Origin: Trinickia symbiotica
GTDB lineage: Bacteria; Pseudomonadota; Gammaproteobacteria; Burkholderiales; Burkholderiaceae
Direction: 5' to 3'
Assembly (NCBI RefSeq): GCF_002934455.1
Contig: NZ_PTIR01000026.1
Location: 1 to 64,000, forward strand
Length of the DNA: 64,000 nucleotides
Below are positions 28,297 through 36,309 of this stretch, piece after piece; within the stretch, counting starts at the first letter, position 1, and each line of letters starts with the position of its first letter. Position numbers and translations under genes: made by a program. The notes under the pieces were generated by a model. The model had not been told where the DNA came from. It did no database searches and saw nothing but the letters and a program-made list of their open reading frames with translations.

Positions 28297-28623
28297 ATGT
28301 CCGCGGCGCCGCCTTCAATCTTTGGAACGCGACTGAAGGAGGCTCGCCTAGAGGCCGGGCTGTCGCAGAAGCAGCTTGGGATTGAGGCGGGCCTGGATCC
28401 ATTTGTCGCGAGCACGCGCATCAATCGCTATGAGCTCGGCGTTCACAAGGCGGATTACACCTTTGCTATCCGTATCGCGGCAGTACTTCGGGTACCGGTT
28501 GCGTTTCTCTACGCGGAAGATGAAGAACTCGCCCGCTTGATTTTGATTTTTGGCAGGCTCTCGAAACGGAAACGCAACGAGCTTCTATCGCATGCTCAAA
28601 CCCTGGAGGTCGGCTCGAAGTAG
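28297..28623 (+). CDS. Xre-family HTH transcriptional regulator
   Basis: This 108-residue protein has an N-terminal Cro/CI-type HTH (residues 8-67: TRLKEARLEAGLSQKQLG, then STRINRYELG) followed by a short C-terminal helix. It sits between the divergent hypothetical gene and the H-NS gene (44 bases apart, likely cotranscribed). A perfect palindrome just upstream is a likely binding site. It could be an immunity-type repressor for the element. Confidence 0.87.
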   Translation: MSAAPPSIFGTRLKEARLEAGLSQKQLGIEAGLDPFVASTRINRYELGVHKADYTFAIRIAAVLRVPVAFLYAEDEELARLILIFGRLSKRKRNELLSHAQTLEVGSK

Positions 28624-28666
28624 ATTCGTAGCATCGTGTGTCATCTTTGAAGATCGGGAGGGTGTC

Positions 28667-29203
28667 ATGGCAACATTGGAAGCAATTGAGGTAAAGATAA
28701 GGCGTTTGCAAGAGCAGGCACAAGCCATCAGAGCAAAGCAACTCTCGGCGACGCTCGATCGCATTGTCGAACTCATGCGAAAGGGCGGGGTTACGCTAGC
28801 TGACATCGAGGCTCACGTTGACGCGAAGAAACGTGGCGGGAGGCCCGGTAAGAAGGCTGCTGCGCAGACGGCTCCTGCTACGGCGAAATACCAAAACCCA
28901 AAAACTGGTGCTACCTGGTCTGGACGCGGTCGCGCTCCCTCATGGATTGCGCATGCGAAGAACCGTACGCGCTTTCTCGTTGATGGCAATCCGTCGGATG
29001 TATCGACGACTGGCGGAAACGTTGAAAAAAAGCGGGGCAACTATATCCGAGGGCAGCAGCCGGCGAAGTATCGCGACCCTGAGACCGGTGCAACTTGGAG
29101 TGGACGCGGTCGTGCTCCCGCGTGGTTGGCGAACGCAAAGAACCGCGCAGAATTCTTGATTGAAGACCCGTCGGGCGGTCGACGCGCGCGTACTGCTTCT
29201 TAG
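28667..29203 (+). CDS. H-NS family protein with two tandem DNA-binding domains
   Basis: This 178-residue nucleoid protein has an N-terminal coiled-coil oligomerisation region (residues 5-55) and two copies of the C-terminal H-NS DNA-binding unit, at residues 73-105 and 133-165, exactly 60 residues apart. Both contain GATWSGRGRAP, the minor-groove contact loop. Ordinary betaproteobacterial H-NS proteins have one such unit in about 100 residues. It may silence the element, or bridge DNA with higher avidity (inference). ATG 28667 follows GGGAGGG. Confidence 0.9.
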   Translation: MATLEAIEVKIRRLQEQAQAIRAKQLSATLDRIVELMRKGGVTLADIEAHVDAKKRGGRPGKKAAAQTAPATAKYQNPKTGATWSGRGRAPSWIAHAKNRTRFLVDGNPSDVSTTGGNVEKKRGNYIRGQQPAKYRDPETGATWSGRGRAPAWLANAKNRAEFLIEDPSGGRRARTAS

Positions 29204-29321
29204 TGCCATATAGCTATTCACAAAACGTCACAACTGGGCACTTTAACTGTTGTGCTAAGTAGGCTGCACATGCAATAGCTCGCACGAGCCGCGCGCCGCA
29301 AAATCACATCGATCGGGCAGT

Positions 29322-29579
29322 CTAACGCGGTAGTGCCGCAAGCGGCAGGTTTCGAATGCGATCGATGAATTCGTGCGGATCGGCTTCGAGCGCGCGCAAA
29401 ATGTCGAGCAATTCGATGACGTCAATGCGTCGCGCACCACTCTCGTACTTCGAGACGAAAGACTGTGGTCGTCCTAGGCGCTCGGCAAGATCCTGTTGTA
29501 GCAGCCCACGCTGCTTGCGCGTCTCCATAAGCAGCGCGGCGAGTTGACGGTAGCGGCGGTCATGTATCGGATGGGCCAT
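29322..29579 (-). CDS. Xre-family HTH regulator
   Basis: This 85-residue protein is almost only a Cro/CI-type HTH: LAALLMETRKQRGLLQQDLA, PQSFVSKYESGARR, then a short helical end DPHEFIDRI. The start MAHPIHD at 29579 is chosen; a start two codons earlier is possible. It is divergent from the membrane protein gene at 29647, and an inverted repeat lies between them. Confidence 0.85.
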   Translation of the reverse strand: MAHPIHDRRYRQLAALLMETRKQRGLLQQDLAERLGRPQSFVSKYESGARRIDVIELLDILRALEADPHEFIDRIRNLPLAALPR

Positions 29580-29605
29580 CCACACATTCTAAATTCGGAT
29601 ATCAT

Positions 29606-29631
29606 ATATCCCAGATTCGGATTTGGGATAT
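29606..29631. promoter_or_regulatory. Inverted repeat between divergent genes, candidate operator
   Basis: ATATCCCA and TGGGATAT form a perfect inverted repeat with eight-base arms and a ten-base spacer. The spacer contains ATTCGGAT, which also occurs at 29594, making a direct repeat. The site lies 27 bases upstream of the Xre start on the minus strand and 16 bases upstream of the plus-strand gene, so it may control both. Confidence 0.6.
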
Positions 29632-29646
29632 ACTGTGCGGGAACTG

Positions 29647-30003
29647 ATGGTGATCGTGTGGGTGCTAGCGGCGGCCGGTATCGCAGCGTCGATCGCAATC
29701 GACATGCGCCATTTGGCCGCCAACCGCGTTTGGCTTTCACGTAGCGGATGGACTTTCGCGTGTATCTGCTCGGGCCCGGTTGCAGGTGTCGTCTATCTCA
29801 TGTTCCGACGTGCTGCACGGCGGGCCCTAATCGCGTCCGTTTGGCAGATCGTGGGCGGCGATTCATACCCCTCCCACACTCGCCGCAAGCGATTGGTCAC
29901 GTTGCTGCAGTCCGGCCTGATCGGCACGTCAGTTTTCAAAGCCTGCTTGAAAGTGCTGGATGATGAATGTACAACCCTTCACGACTCGAACAACGTCGAA
30001 TGA
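29647..30003 (+). CDS. Small membrane-associated hypothetical protein
   Basis: This 118-residue protein has an N-terminal hydrophobic helix (VIVWVLAAAGIAASIAI) and a second near residues 38-55 (FACICSGPVAGVVYLMF), then a basic cytosolic tail. ATG 29647 is preferred, though in-frame TTG 29623 and GTG 29635 exist upstream. No recognised family. It is divergent from the Xre gene and probably under its control. Confidence 0.55.
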   Translation: MVIVWVLAAAGIAASIAIDMRHLAANRVWLSRSGWTFACICSGPVAGVVYLMFRRAARRALIASVWQIVGGDSYPSHTRRKRLVTLLQSGLIGTSVFKACLKVLDDECTTLHDSNNVE

Positions 30004-30159
30004 ATGCTGTCACACCGCCCAGTTGCGCAATCGGAGAGGGCGCATGGGGTCGCAGGTGCGATGCGGAGAAAATGGCAGCGCTGATGACGAAGCTTGCAAA
30101 CGCTACAGCTAGTGCCTGGTTCCGGCGATACATCACCCTCGGATGCCGGAACCTTTTTT

Positions 30160-30188
30160 GCCGGCAGGCTTCCTGCCGGCGCTTTTTC
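30160..30188 (+). terminator. Strong intrinsic terminator-like hairpin
   Basis: GCCGGCAGG-CTT-CCTGCCGGC (nine-base-pair GC-rich stem) is followed by GCTTTTT. It fits a Rho-independent terminator for plus-strand transcription, about 155 bases after the small membrane protein gene. Confidence 0.75.
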
Positions 30189-30189
30189 T

Positions 30190-30390
30190 TCAGCGGGTGT
30201 CGACGATGAGCGCCGATGCTTGCATAACAAAAATCCCCGTGCGGAACAGTGCCGTGCGTTGGGCAACCGTCGGCGCGAGCCCGATGAAGATGCGGTTTCT
30301 GTGCCCCCCTTCGGGGAGCGGGTCGGAAACCCGCCGGACCTCGCTCTCTTCAATGTACCGTCGCGTGCACATTGAATCTTCATCGAGCAT
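30190..30390 (-). CDS. Possible small hypothetical protein
   Basis: This 66-residue frame encodes RRYIEESEVRRVSDPLPEGG then GLAPTVAQRTALFRTGIF and looks protein-like. The ATG at 30390 follows GGAAAGG directly, with no normal spacing; an internal ATG is possible. No family recognised. It ends next to the plus-strand terminator hairpin. Low confidence. Confidence 0.4.
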   Translation of the reverse strand: MLDEDSMCTRRYIEESEVRRVSDPLPEGGHRNRIFIGLAPTVAQRTALFRTGIFVMQASALIVDTR

Positions 30391-30441
30391 CCTTTCCGAT
30401 GCCCTTAGTGCCCGCTGTCGACAGCGGTGGTGGCCGGTGCG

Positions 30442-30804
30442 TCAGGCGTCGCCGTGCGCACAGATGCTCGATTCGGCCCGGGCGCGTTGATCATCGATGC
30501 ATTGGATATGCCAACGGCCACATGCCGAGGGAGGGGCGACCCGCCGCGCTACACCTGTTTCTCCTTCGAACGGCCCGCCGTGTTTGCGGAGTTTGAGGTC
30601 CTCGAGTTCGAACAGCGGACTTCCACCGCCGGGCGGGCAAACACGCGTTTTCGCGGGACGGCCCTGCAGCCGCCCCCATGAAGGTAAGGTCAGGCTTGCG
30701 TGGGACTCGCGCGACCATTCGAGCAGTTCGTCATCGAACCAGAGAATCGCGTATGCGCTAGGGTCGATGCCATCGAACGAGTGAAGGTGAACTGTGATCC
30801 GCAT
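30442..30804 (-). CDS. Possible hypothetical protein; overlaps an opposite-strand candidate
   Basis: This 120-residue frame has a convincing start region, MRITVHLHSFDGIDPSAYAI then LWFDDELLEWSRESH, with GC-rich third positions, but a weaker C-terminal half. The opposite strand holds another plausible frame at 30427-30681 (84 residues, GALIIDALDM then YTCFSFERPAVFAEFEVLEF), also with GC-rich third positions. Only one is likely to be real over the shared stretch, and I cannot decide. Confidence 0.35.
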   Translation of the reverse strand: MRITVHLHSFDGIDPSAYAILWFDDELLEWSRESHASLTLPSWGRLQGRPAKTRVCPPGGGSPLFELEDLKLRKHGGPFEGETGVARRVAPPSACGRWHIQCIDDQRARAESSICAHGDA

Positions 30805-30914
30805 TCGCGTCGTCCAGACGAGCGCCTCTCGGCGACATGTGTGAGTGATGGCCTACATCACTGAATTAATGGTGAGTCGATAGGCTAGGTGAATTTGGCG
30901 GAGGGGGCCGCCCT

Positions 30915-30922
30915 TATCCTGC
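30915..30922 (+). other. Nic-like sequence TATCCTGC (weak oriT candidate)
   Basis: TATCCTG|C matches the nic consensus YATCCTG|Y used by MOBP relaxases. It lies between genes about 4 kb from the window's relaxase. The 8-mer occurs about four times in the window, so it is weak on its own, and no flanking inverted repeat was found. Confidence 0.2.
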
Positions 30923-31184
30923 GGTAGCGCATCGGCATGTCTATGAAGGTGCTTTTCCGCCGTTCGATTGCACTCGCTTGATCGAGGTTCCCGTCGCGGG
31001 TCATCAGCCTTGTGTAACTTACATGGTCACAACCTGCCATGACTCAATGACGCTTGCTCGTGCTTACGTCACCGCAGCCGTAGCCGCGCATTCGTCGTGG
31101 AATCCCGCATGCCTGCGCGCACTGACTACGGCTTCGCCGTGCTACATCTGCGTCAACATGCCGCACGTTTTTGCTGTTCGCTAT

Positions 31185-31198
31185 TTGATTTCAGTCAA
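31185..31198. promoter_or_regulatory. FNR-like box upstream of cyoA
   Basis: TTGAT-TTCA-GTCAA differs from the FNR consensus TTGAT-N4-ATCAA at one half-site position. It is centred about 110 bases before the cyoA start. An FNR-type regulator is encoded about 6.5 kb downstream. Oxygen control of cyo by FNR is known in Escherichia coli, as repression; the direction here is unknown. Confidence 0.6.
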
Positions 31199-31301
31199 GC
31201 CAGATCAACCCCTGATGTTGGACGATCGCCCTAGCGTGCTCGGTCCTGCATGTATGCAGGTGATACGACACCCACGTACTTCAACCCATGACTGGACAAA
31301 C

Positions 31302-32192
31302 ATGACATCCAGAAAAGCTTTGAAGAAATGGTCGATACCCCTTGTGGCGGGAGTGACTGCCTGTTTTTCCGGATGCGATGCCGCATTGCTCGACCCAAAA
31401 GGGACTGTGGGTGCGGCAGAGAAGGCGCTGATTTTGACATCGACGCTTACAATGCTCATCGTCGTCGTGCCTGTCATCGTGCTGACGCTTTTATTCGCCT
31501 GGCGCTATCGCGCTTCGAGCATTGCAGCGAGCTACTCGCCAAAATGGGCGCATTCGACGGCGGTCGAAGTCGTCGTGTGGACGATTCCGGCGCTCATCAT
31601 CCTCTATCTCGGCCTGCTGACCTGGCGCACGACGCACGAACTCGATCCGTATCGACCACTGGCCTCAAAGGTGAAACCGATGGAGGTTGATGTCGTGGCG
31701 CTCGATTGGAAGTGGCTCTTCATCTATCCGGACCTCGGCATTGCTACGGTCAACCAGGTCGTGTTCCCCGTCGGCACGCCGGTCGAGTTCCGCATTACGT
31801 CGGATTCTGTGATGAACTCGTTTTTTATTCCTCAGCTAGGCAGCCAGATCTACGCGATGGCCGGCATGCAGACGCGGCTGCATCTCATCGCCGATTATCC
31901 GGGCGACTATGCCGGCCTCTCCGCGAACTACAGCGGTGAGGGATTCTCTGACATGAAATTCCGTGCCATCGCGGTGGATCGCGTGCGCTTCGCCGCCTGG
32001 GTGGACAAGGTGCGCGCTTCTCCCCAGCACTTGAGTATGGACGTCTACGGCGTAGTTGCGAAGCCGGACGAGCATGTACCGGTCATGTACTTCTCGTCTA
32101 TTGATCCGAAGCTCTTTCGCAAGATCATCGCGAAGTACAACAACGGCAACGTCCTTGACCTCAAGGACGGCACCTGTGGAAGCAAGGGATAG
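31302..32192 (+). CDS. cyoA: Cytochrome bo-type ubiquinol oxidase subunit II
   Basis: This 296-residue lipoprotein has a lipobox ending at CFSGC near residue 25, two transmembrane helices (about 47-70 and 90-110) and the cupredoxin domain. The positions where cytochrome c oxidases carry Cu-A cysteines read SANYSGEGFSDM, so Cu-A is absent, as in quinol oxidases. ATG 31302 gives a normal CyoA N-terminus; no strong ribosome site is evident. First gene of cyoABCD. Confidence 0.93.
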   Translation: MTSRKALKKWSIPLVAGVTACFSGCDAALLDPKGTVGAAEKALILTSTLTMLIVVVPVIVLTLLFAWRYRASSIAASYSPKWAHSTAVEVVVWTIPALIILYLGLLTWRTTHELDPYRPLASKVKPMEVDVVALDWKWLFIYPDLGIATVNQVVFPVGTPVEFRITSDSVMNSFFIPQLGSQIYAMAGMQTRLHLIADYPGDYAGLSANYSGEGFSDMKFRAIAVDRVRFAAWVDKVRASPQHLSMDVYGVVAKPDEHVPVMYFSSIDPKLFRKIIAKYNNGNVLDLKDGTCGSKG

Positions 32193-32195
32193 ACC

Positions 32196-34202
32196 ATGCT
32201 TGGAAAACTGACACTCTCGGCGATACCGTTCGATCAGCCCATCATCATGGGGGCAGGCGTGCTGATGCTGGCGATCGCCCTCGCCGTCGCAGGCACGCTG
32301 ACGGCGCTCGGCAAATGGAAATGGCTTTGGAGTGAGTGGATTACGAGCGTCGATCATAAGCGGATCGGTGTCATGTACCTCGTCGTAGCGGGACTCATGC
32401 TGGTGCGCGGCTTCGTCGACGCGCTGATGATGCGCGCGCAGCAGGCGCTTGCTTACCATTCACCCGGCTATTTGCCGCCTCATCACTACGACCAGATCTT
32501 CACGGCACACGGCACGATCATGATCTTTTTCATGGCGATGGCACTGATGGTTGGCCTCTTCAACCTTATCGTGCCGCTGCAGATCGGCGCACGTGACGTC
32601 GCATTCCCGTTCCTTAACTCGCTTTCGTTCTGGATGACGGCGGTGAGCGCCATCCTGATGAATCTCTCGCTGGTCATCGGTGAATTCGCCAAGGCGGGAT
32701 GGCTGGTTTATCCGCCGCTGTCGGAGCTGCAGTTCAGCCCGGGCGTCGGGGTCGACTACTACATTTGGGCCGTTCAGATATCCGGCGTCGGCACGCTGAT
32801 CACAGCCATCAACTTTTTCGTCACGATCATACGCATGCGCACTCCCGGCATGACGCTTATGAAGATGCCCGTGTTCACCTGGACGGCGCTCTGCTCGAAC
32901 GTGCTGATCATGGCGACGTTTCCGATTCTGACAGTCGCTGTGGGCTTGCTCGCCCTTGACCGCTATCTGGGTATGCATTTCTTTACAAACGACGCCGGCG
33001 GAAATCCGATGCTCTATCTGAATTTAATATGGGCTTGGGGGCATCCTGAGGTGTACATCCTCGTGCTGCCCGCATTCGGCATCTACTCAGAGGTCATCGC
33101 CACGTTCGCCAGGAAACCGCTCTTCGGGTACAAGACGATGGTGTATGCCTCGTGCGTGATCATGATCCTCTCGTTCCTCGTGTGGCTACATCACTTTTTC
33201 ACGATGGGGTCGGGCGCCGACGTGAATTCGTTCTTCGGTATTGCGACAATGGTCATCGCGGTGCCGACCGGCGTGAAGGTCTTCAACTGGCTCTTCACGA
33301 TTTACAGAGGCCGGCTCGAGTTTTCGGTGCCCGTACTTTGGACGATCGGATTCATGGTGACGTTCACGATTGGCGGGATGACCGGCGTCATGCTGGCTAT
33401 CCCGGGTGCCGACTTCGTGCTTCATAATAGTCTCTTCCTGATTGCGCACTTCCATAACGCAATCATCGGTGGTGTTGCATTCGGATACTTTGCTGGTCTG
33501 GCGTACTGGTTCCCGAAGGCGTTCGGCTTCAAGCTTGATGAAAAGCTCGGCAAGCGTGCCTTTTGGTTCTGGTTGATCGGCTTCTACGTGGCGTTCATGC
33601 CGCTTTACGTGCTCGGATTCATGGGTGCGACGCGGCGCTTGAGTCATTACGAAAACCCAGCGTGGCATCCATGGTTCGTCGTGGCTGCATTCGGTGCTGT
33701 GCTGATCGCCAGTGGCGTTGCCTACCAGATAGCCTCGATCGTCGTCGCCGTCAAACGCCGTAGCCTTCCGCAATACCGCGATGCAACGGGCGATCCGTGG
33801 GGTGGTCGAACGCTCGAATGGGCGACTGCGTCGCCGCCCCCGATCTACAACTTCGCGCATCTTCCGGTTGTGGAAGAGCTCGACGCCTTCGCGCACATGA
33901 AGGAAGCGGGCAAAGCCAACGCGGCGCCAGAAAGCCATGAGGACATCCACATGCCTTCCAATACTGCCGACGGCTTTGCTATCGGTCAGTTCAGCCTTGC
34001 ACTAGGGTTCGCGCTTGTGTGGCACATCACGTGGCTCGCCGGACTATCGTTTGCAGCCATCATTGCGACGCTGATCGCGCGCAGTTTTCGTCAAAATGAC
34101 GGTTATGTCATTCCCGCCGTACGCGTCTGCGAAATGGAGTCGCTGAGAAACCGCAAGCGCACGCTGGGACCGTTCGAGTTACCCGAAAAGGCGGAGGGCT
34201 GA
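32196..34202 (+). CDS. cyoB: Cytochrome bo-type ubiquinol oxidase subunit I
   Basis: This 668-residue catalytic subunit reduces O2 to water and pumps protons. Heme and copper ligands are present: [11 protein letters not shown] (low-spin heme), [17 protein letters not shown] (Cu-B with the cross-linked His-Tyr), [10 protein letters not shown] and [12 protein letters not shown]. About 15 membrane helices. It lies three bases after cyoA. Confidence 0.97.
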   Translation: MLGKLTLSAIPFDQPIIMGAGVLMLAIALAVAGTLTALGKWKWLWSEWITSVDHKRIGVMYLVVAGLMLVRGFVDALMMRAQQALAYHSPGYLPPHHYDQIFTAHGTIMIFFMAMALMVGLFNLIVPLQIGARDVAFPFLNSLSFWMTAVSAILMNLSLVIGEFAKAGWLVYPPLSELQFSPGVGVDYYIWAVQISGVGTLITAINFFVTIIRMRTPGMTLMKMPVFTWTALCSNVLIMATFPILTVAVGLLALDRYLGMHFFTNDAGGNPMLYLNLIWAWGHPEVYILVLPAFGIYSEVIATFARKPLFGYKTMVYASCVIMILSFLVWLHHFFTMGSGADVNSFFGIATMVIAVPTGVKVFNWLFTIYRGRLEFSVPVLWTIGFMVTFTIGGMTGVMLAIPGADFVLHNSLFLIAHFHNAIIGGVAFGYFAGLAYWFPKAFGFKLDEKLGKRAFWFWLIGFYVAFMPLYVLGFMGATRRLSHYENPAWHPWFVVAAFGAVLIASGVAYQIASIVVAVKRRSLPQYRDATGDPWGGRTLEWATASPPPIYNFAHLPVVEELDAFAHMKEAGKANAAPESHEDIHMPSNTADGFAIGQFSLALGFALVWHITWLAGLSFAAIIATLIARSFRQNDGYVIPAVRVCEMESLRNRKRTLGPFELPEKAEG

Positions 34203-34205
34203 TCC

Positions 34206-34814
34206 GTGTCGCAAACTGCATCGCTTACCACCGACGGCGTAACGGCCGCAGAACATGGCGTCTCTCCGACGGTATTAGGCTTCTGGTTATACCTGATGAC
34301 TGACTGCGTGTTGTTTGCCGCTCTATTCGCCGCGTTTGCCGTCATGTCAAACGAGTTCGCAGGTGGCTCAACCGGGCGGGATCTTTTTAATATTTCGGGT
34401 GTCGCACTCGAAACCGGCGCACTTCTCGTGAGCAGCATCACATACGGCTTTGCGATGATTTCCGCACATCGCCGGCAGCGTCGCGCGGTGCTCGGCTGGC
34501 TCCTCGTGACCTTCGTGCTCGGCGCGTTTTTCCTCGCTCAGGAATTGCGCGAGTTTTCGCAGCTGATTGCCGGCGGGGCAGGCCCTGACCGAAGCGCGTT
34601 CCTCTCTTCCTTCTTCACGCTGGTCGGCACGCATGGCCTCCACGTCACAGCCGGGCTTGTCTGGATGGCCGTACTCGTCGCGCACGTCGTCCGTTCGTCG
34701 GATATCTCCGAGCGCGACCTGACCCGTCTCACGTGCTTGAGCCTATTCTGGCACTTCCTCGACATCGTGTGGATCGGCGTATTTACCTTCGTTTATCTCG
34801 GGAGCGTGCTTTAA
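34206..34814 (+). CDS. cyoC: Cytochrome bo-type ubiquinol oxidase subunit III
   Basis: This 202-residue, five-helix subunit III has GFWLYLMTDCVLFAALFA near residues 22-39 and THGLHVTAGLVWMAV and FWHFLDIVWIGVF motifs. It starts three bases after cyoB (GTG 34206) and stops immediately before cyoD. Confidence 0.94.
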   Translation: MSQTASLTTDGVTAAEHGVSPTVLGFWLYLMTDCVLFAALFAAFAVMSNEFAGGSTGRDLFNISGVALETGALLVSSITYGFAMISAHRRQRRAVLGWLLVTFVLGAFFLAQELREFSQLIAGGAGPDRSAFLSSFFTLVGTHGLHVTAGLVWMAVLVAHVVRSSDISERDLTRLTCLSLFWHFLDIVWIGVFTFVYLGSVL

Positions 34815-35147
34815 ATGACCCATTCTTCTTCCTTGCCGCTGACGGCGCGGAACAGCAGCGTTGTTGGATATATCGTCGGCTTTTCCCTTGCCGTGTTGTT
34901 GACTGCGGGATCGTTCATACTGGCCACGCACCGGTCTCTGCCGCCGGAAACCGCAATGATTGTCCTCGGGGCGCTCGCGTTCGTGCAAATCGTCGTCCAT
35001 CTGGTCGCGTTCCTGCATCTCGATTTTTCCCGCGGCCAGCGGTGGAATGTGCTCGCGTTCTGTTACGCCGCATTCGCAGCGCTGTTTCTGATCTTCGGAA
35101 CGCTCTGGGTGATGCACAACGTCAGCATCCACATGATGTCTCGCTGA
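34815..35147 (+). CDS. cyoD: Cytochrome bo-type ubiquinol oxidase subunit IV
   Basis: This 110-residue, three-helix subunit has GYIVGFSLAVLLT and QIVVHLVAFLHLD (conserved heme-copper oxidase subunit IV signature). It begins directly after the cyoC stop. The usual following gene cyoE (heme O synthase) is absent here; a desaturase gene takes its place. Confidence 0.93.
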   Translation: MTHSSSLPLTARNSSVVGYIVGFSLAVLLTAGSFILATHRSLPPETAMIVLGALAFVQIVVHLVAFLHLDFSRGQRWNVLAFCYAAFAALFLIFGTLWVMHNVSIHMMSR

Positions 35148-35233
35148 CCCGAGTCTTCGCTGATCCATCTGGAAAGGCTCGGCCCCCTGGGCAGGGCATT
35201 CCTCCTTGCACTTCACGTTATCCCAGTAGTTTC

Positions 35234-36298
35234 ATGACTGATTCGCTCCGCCCTATCTCTGCCGGAGAGCCGCTGCCGCATCGCAGGATCATTCGGTCGT
35301 GGCTGATCCCGTTCAGTGAAAGCGACACCGCCTACGCACTGGTGCTGATCACATTCGACTTCGCGCTGCTCTTGGTTTCGCTCGCAGCGGTTATACAGAC
35401 GCACGGCTTCATGTGGAAAGCCGTCTGCGGGCTCGTCGCCGGCTTCGTCATCGGCCGGCTGTTCATCATCGGCCACGATGCGTGCCATCAGAGCCTCACC
35501 CGACACCGGAAGCTGAACCGGTGGCTTGGCCGAGTCGCCTTTTTGCCATCGCTCACGCCCTACAGCCTTTGGGAAGTCGGACACAATGTCATCCATCACG
35601 GGTATACGAACCTGAAAGGCGTCGATTTCGTGTGGGCACCGCTTTCTGTGCGGGAGTTTCGCGCGCTGTCCGGCCCGCGTCGCATTCTGGAGCGCGTCTA
35701 CCGCAGCGGGTGGGCGCCCGGGCTGTACTACATGATCGAGATTTGGTGGCGTCGAATGTTCTTCCCGTCGCGCGCGGCGATGCCCACGCGCCGGCCGGTT
35801 TTTCTTCGCGACTGCGTACTGGTATCCGTGTTCGCGCTGTTCTGGATCGGCACCCTTGTTTGGGCCGCCTATCTGACCGATCAGCCGGCCATGTCGCTCA
35901 TCGTGACCGGCTTCGCCATCCCGTTCCTGTTCTGGTGTGCGATGGTGGGATTTGTTGTGTATGTCCATCACACCCACACGCGAATTCGCTGGTACGACGA
36001 GCGCGCCGAGTGGGGCCGCACGGACCCATTCGTCTCGACGACGGTGCACCTGACCTTCCGACGCGGCATTGGCGCACTGTTTCATCAGATCATGGAACAC
36101 ACGGCTCATCACGTCGACATGAGTCTGCCGCTTTACAGACTCGCGGCTGCGCAGCGCAAGCTCGAGGAGCAGCTGCCAGGGCGAATCGTGGTGCAGCCTT
36201 TCTCATGGCGTTGGTACTTCGGCACCGCCCAGCGCTGCAAGCTCTATGATTTTGCCTCGCATCAGTGGACCGATTTCGCCGGGCGGCCGACCGTTTGA
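35234..36298 (+). CDS. Membrane fatty acid desaturase
   Basis: This 354-residue di-iron membrane desaturase has the three histidine boxes HDACH (81-85), HNVIHH (117-122) and HTAHH near residue 292, with four to six membrane helices. It probably introduces a double bond into membrane acyl chains using O2. It lies between cyoD (87 bases) and hemN (12 bases), so it is likely cotranscribed with at least one. It is distinct from the desaturase-like protein at 4545. Confidence 0.9.
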   Translation: MTDSLRPISAGEPLPHRRIIRSWLIPFSESDTAYALVLITFDFALLLVSLAAVIQTHGFMWKAVCGLVAGFVIGRLFIIGHDACHQSLTRHRKLNRWLGRVAFLPSLTPYSLWEVGHNVIHHGYTNLKGVDFVWAPLSVREFRALSGPRRILERVYRSGWAPGLYYMIEIWWRRMFFPSRAAMPTRRPVFLRDCVLVSVFALFWIGTLVWAAYLTDQPAMSLIVTGFAIPFLFWCAMVGFVVYVHHTHTRIRWYDERAEWGRTDPFVSTTVHLTFRRGIGALFHQIMEHTAHHVDMSLPLYRLAAAQRKLEEQLPGRIVVQPFSWRWYFGTAQRCKLYDFASHQWTDFAGRPTV

Positions 36299-36309
36299 CT
36301 GGAGCACGT

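Larger units (their letters stand above)
30805..31301. other. Gene-free region upstream of cyoA
   Basis: About 500 bases without a convincing gene. An open frame joined to cyoA begins at 30978, but its product before residue 108 looks unrelated to CyoA, so it is probably untranslated leader. The region holds a nic-like sequence at 30915 and an FNR-like box at 31185. Confidence 0.6.

Noticed and set aside
30978-31301. N-terminal extension of cyoA to 30978
   Set aside because: The added 108 residues do not resemble CyoA, and the lipoprotein signal begins properly at 31302.
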